Assembly: GCA_934047225.1 (NCBI GenBank)
Contig: OW203990.1
Span: 27,631,045 to 27,695,044 of the forward strand
Direction of reading: 5' to 3'
Source of the DNA: Ypsolopha sequella
Taxonomy: Eukaryota > Arthropoda > Insecta > Lepidoptera > Ypsolophidae
DNA: 64,000 nt
Both the position numbers and the translations under genes were made by a program. The stretch's first letter is position 1. Each line of letters begins with the position of its first letter. The notes under the pieces were generated by a model. The model did not search any database. It was not told the origin of the DNA and saw only the letters and a list, made by a program, of their open reading frames with translations. This document shows, piece after piece, positions 63,941-64,000 of the stretch.

Positions 63941-64000
63941 AGTTTTATATTTACCTCAAAAATGGTCGAAATAAAGGGTGGGTAAAGTTATTTTTGTGGA
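63941..64000. other. Unique intron sequence after the array
   Basis: Short AT-rich end of the window; the rest of the transporter gene lies beyond. Confidence 0.5.

Overview
This is eukaryotic DNA, almost certainly from a moth or butterfly. It is AT-rich, its introns have GT/AG borders, and it is crowded with repeat families typical of Lepidoptera: tRNA-headed SINEs, endonuclease-reverse-transcriptase LINE tails, a Dong/R4-type element in a TAA microsatellite, and MITEs with TTAA or 8-bp target duplications. These assignments come from reading motifs and repeats by eye; no database was searched.

The host gene is a plus-strand major facilitator transporter of the SV2 / organic-ion type. I place six coding exons at 13504-13577, 45287-45448, 46467-46629, 47499-47620, 47903-48147 and 56413-56582, all joined in compatible phases; the gene continues past the right edge. 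Its first visible intron is about 31.7 kb and its fifth about 8.3 kb. Both are swollen by mobile elements.

The first large intron holds a Maverick/Polinton element at 14174-33301 (19,128 bp). Its borders are intact: 6-bp target duplications (CACGTT), terminal inverted repeats of about 420-430 bp, and a near-palindromic tip with a CTCCG pentamer apex. A plus-strand block encodes a packaging ATPase, an internal protein with a nonsense codon, a small fibre-like protein, a DDE integrase with chromodomain, a PLA2-domain minor virion protein, an adenain-like protease, a penton-like protein, a 50-aa basic protein, a probable major capsid protein and a 165-aa protein. Several neighbours share ATGA, TAATG or CTGA stop-start overlaps, an operon-like layout unusual in an animal genome. 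A minus-strand block holds protein-primed DNA polymerase B and two small genes that appear to be spliced. The last 5 kb of the element has no convincing genes; it holds SINE copies, a 400-bp tandem non-coding repeat with hairpins, and duplicated terminal sequence split by a TTAA-flanked foldback element.

Intron 5 contains a young, coding-intact BEL/Pao LTR retrotransposon (48906-55054, TSD TAATA, LTRs differing by one substitution and one indel).

From about 56488 to 63940 the 3' part of transporter exon 6, its splice donor and 54 bp of intron are amplified into about 51 tandem copies of a 146-bp unit. This exon-derived satellite is the most unusual structure in the window.

The left 13 kb and the spaces between exons are a mosaic of LINE fragments, SINEs, foldback MITEs and minisatellites.
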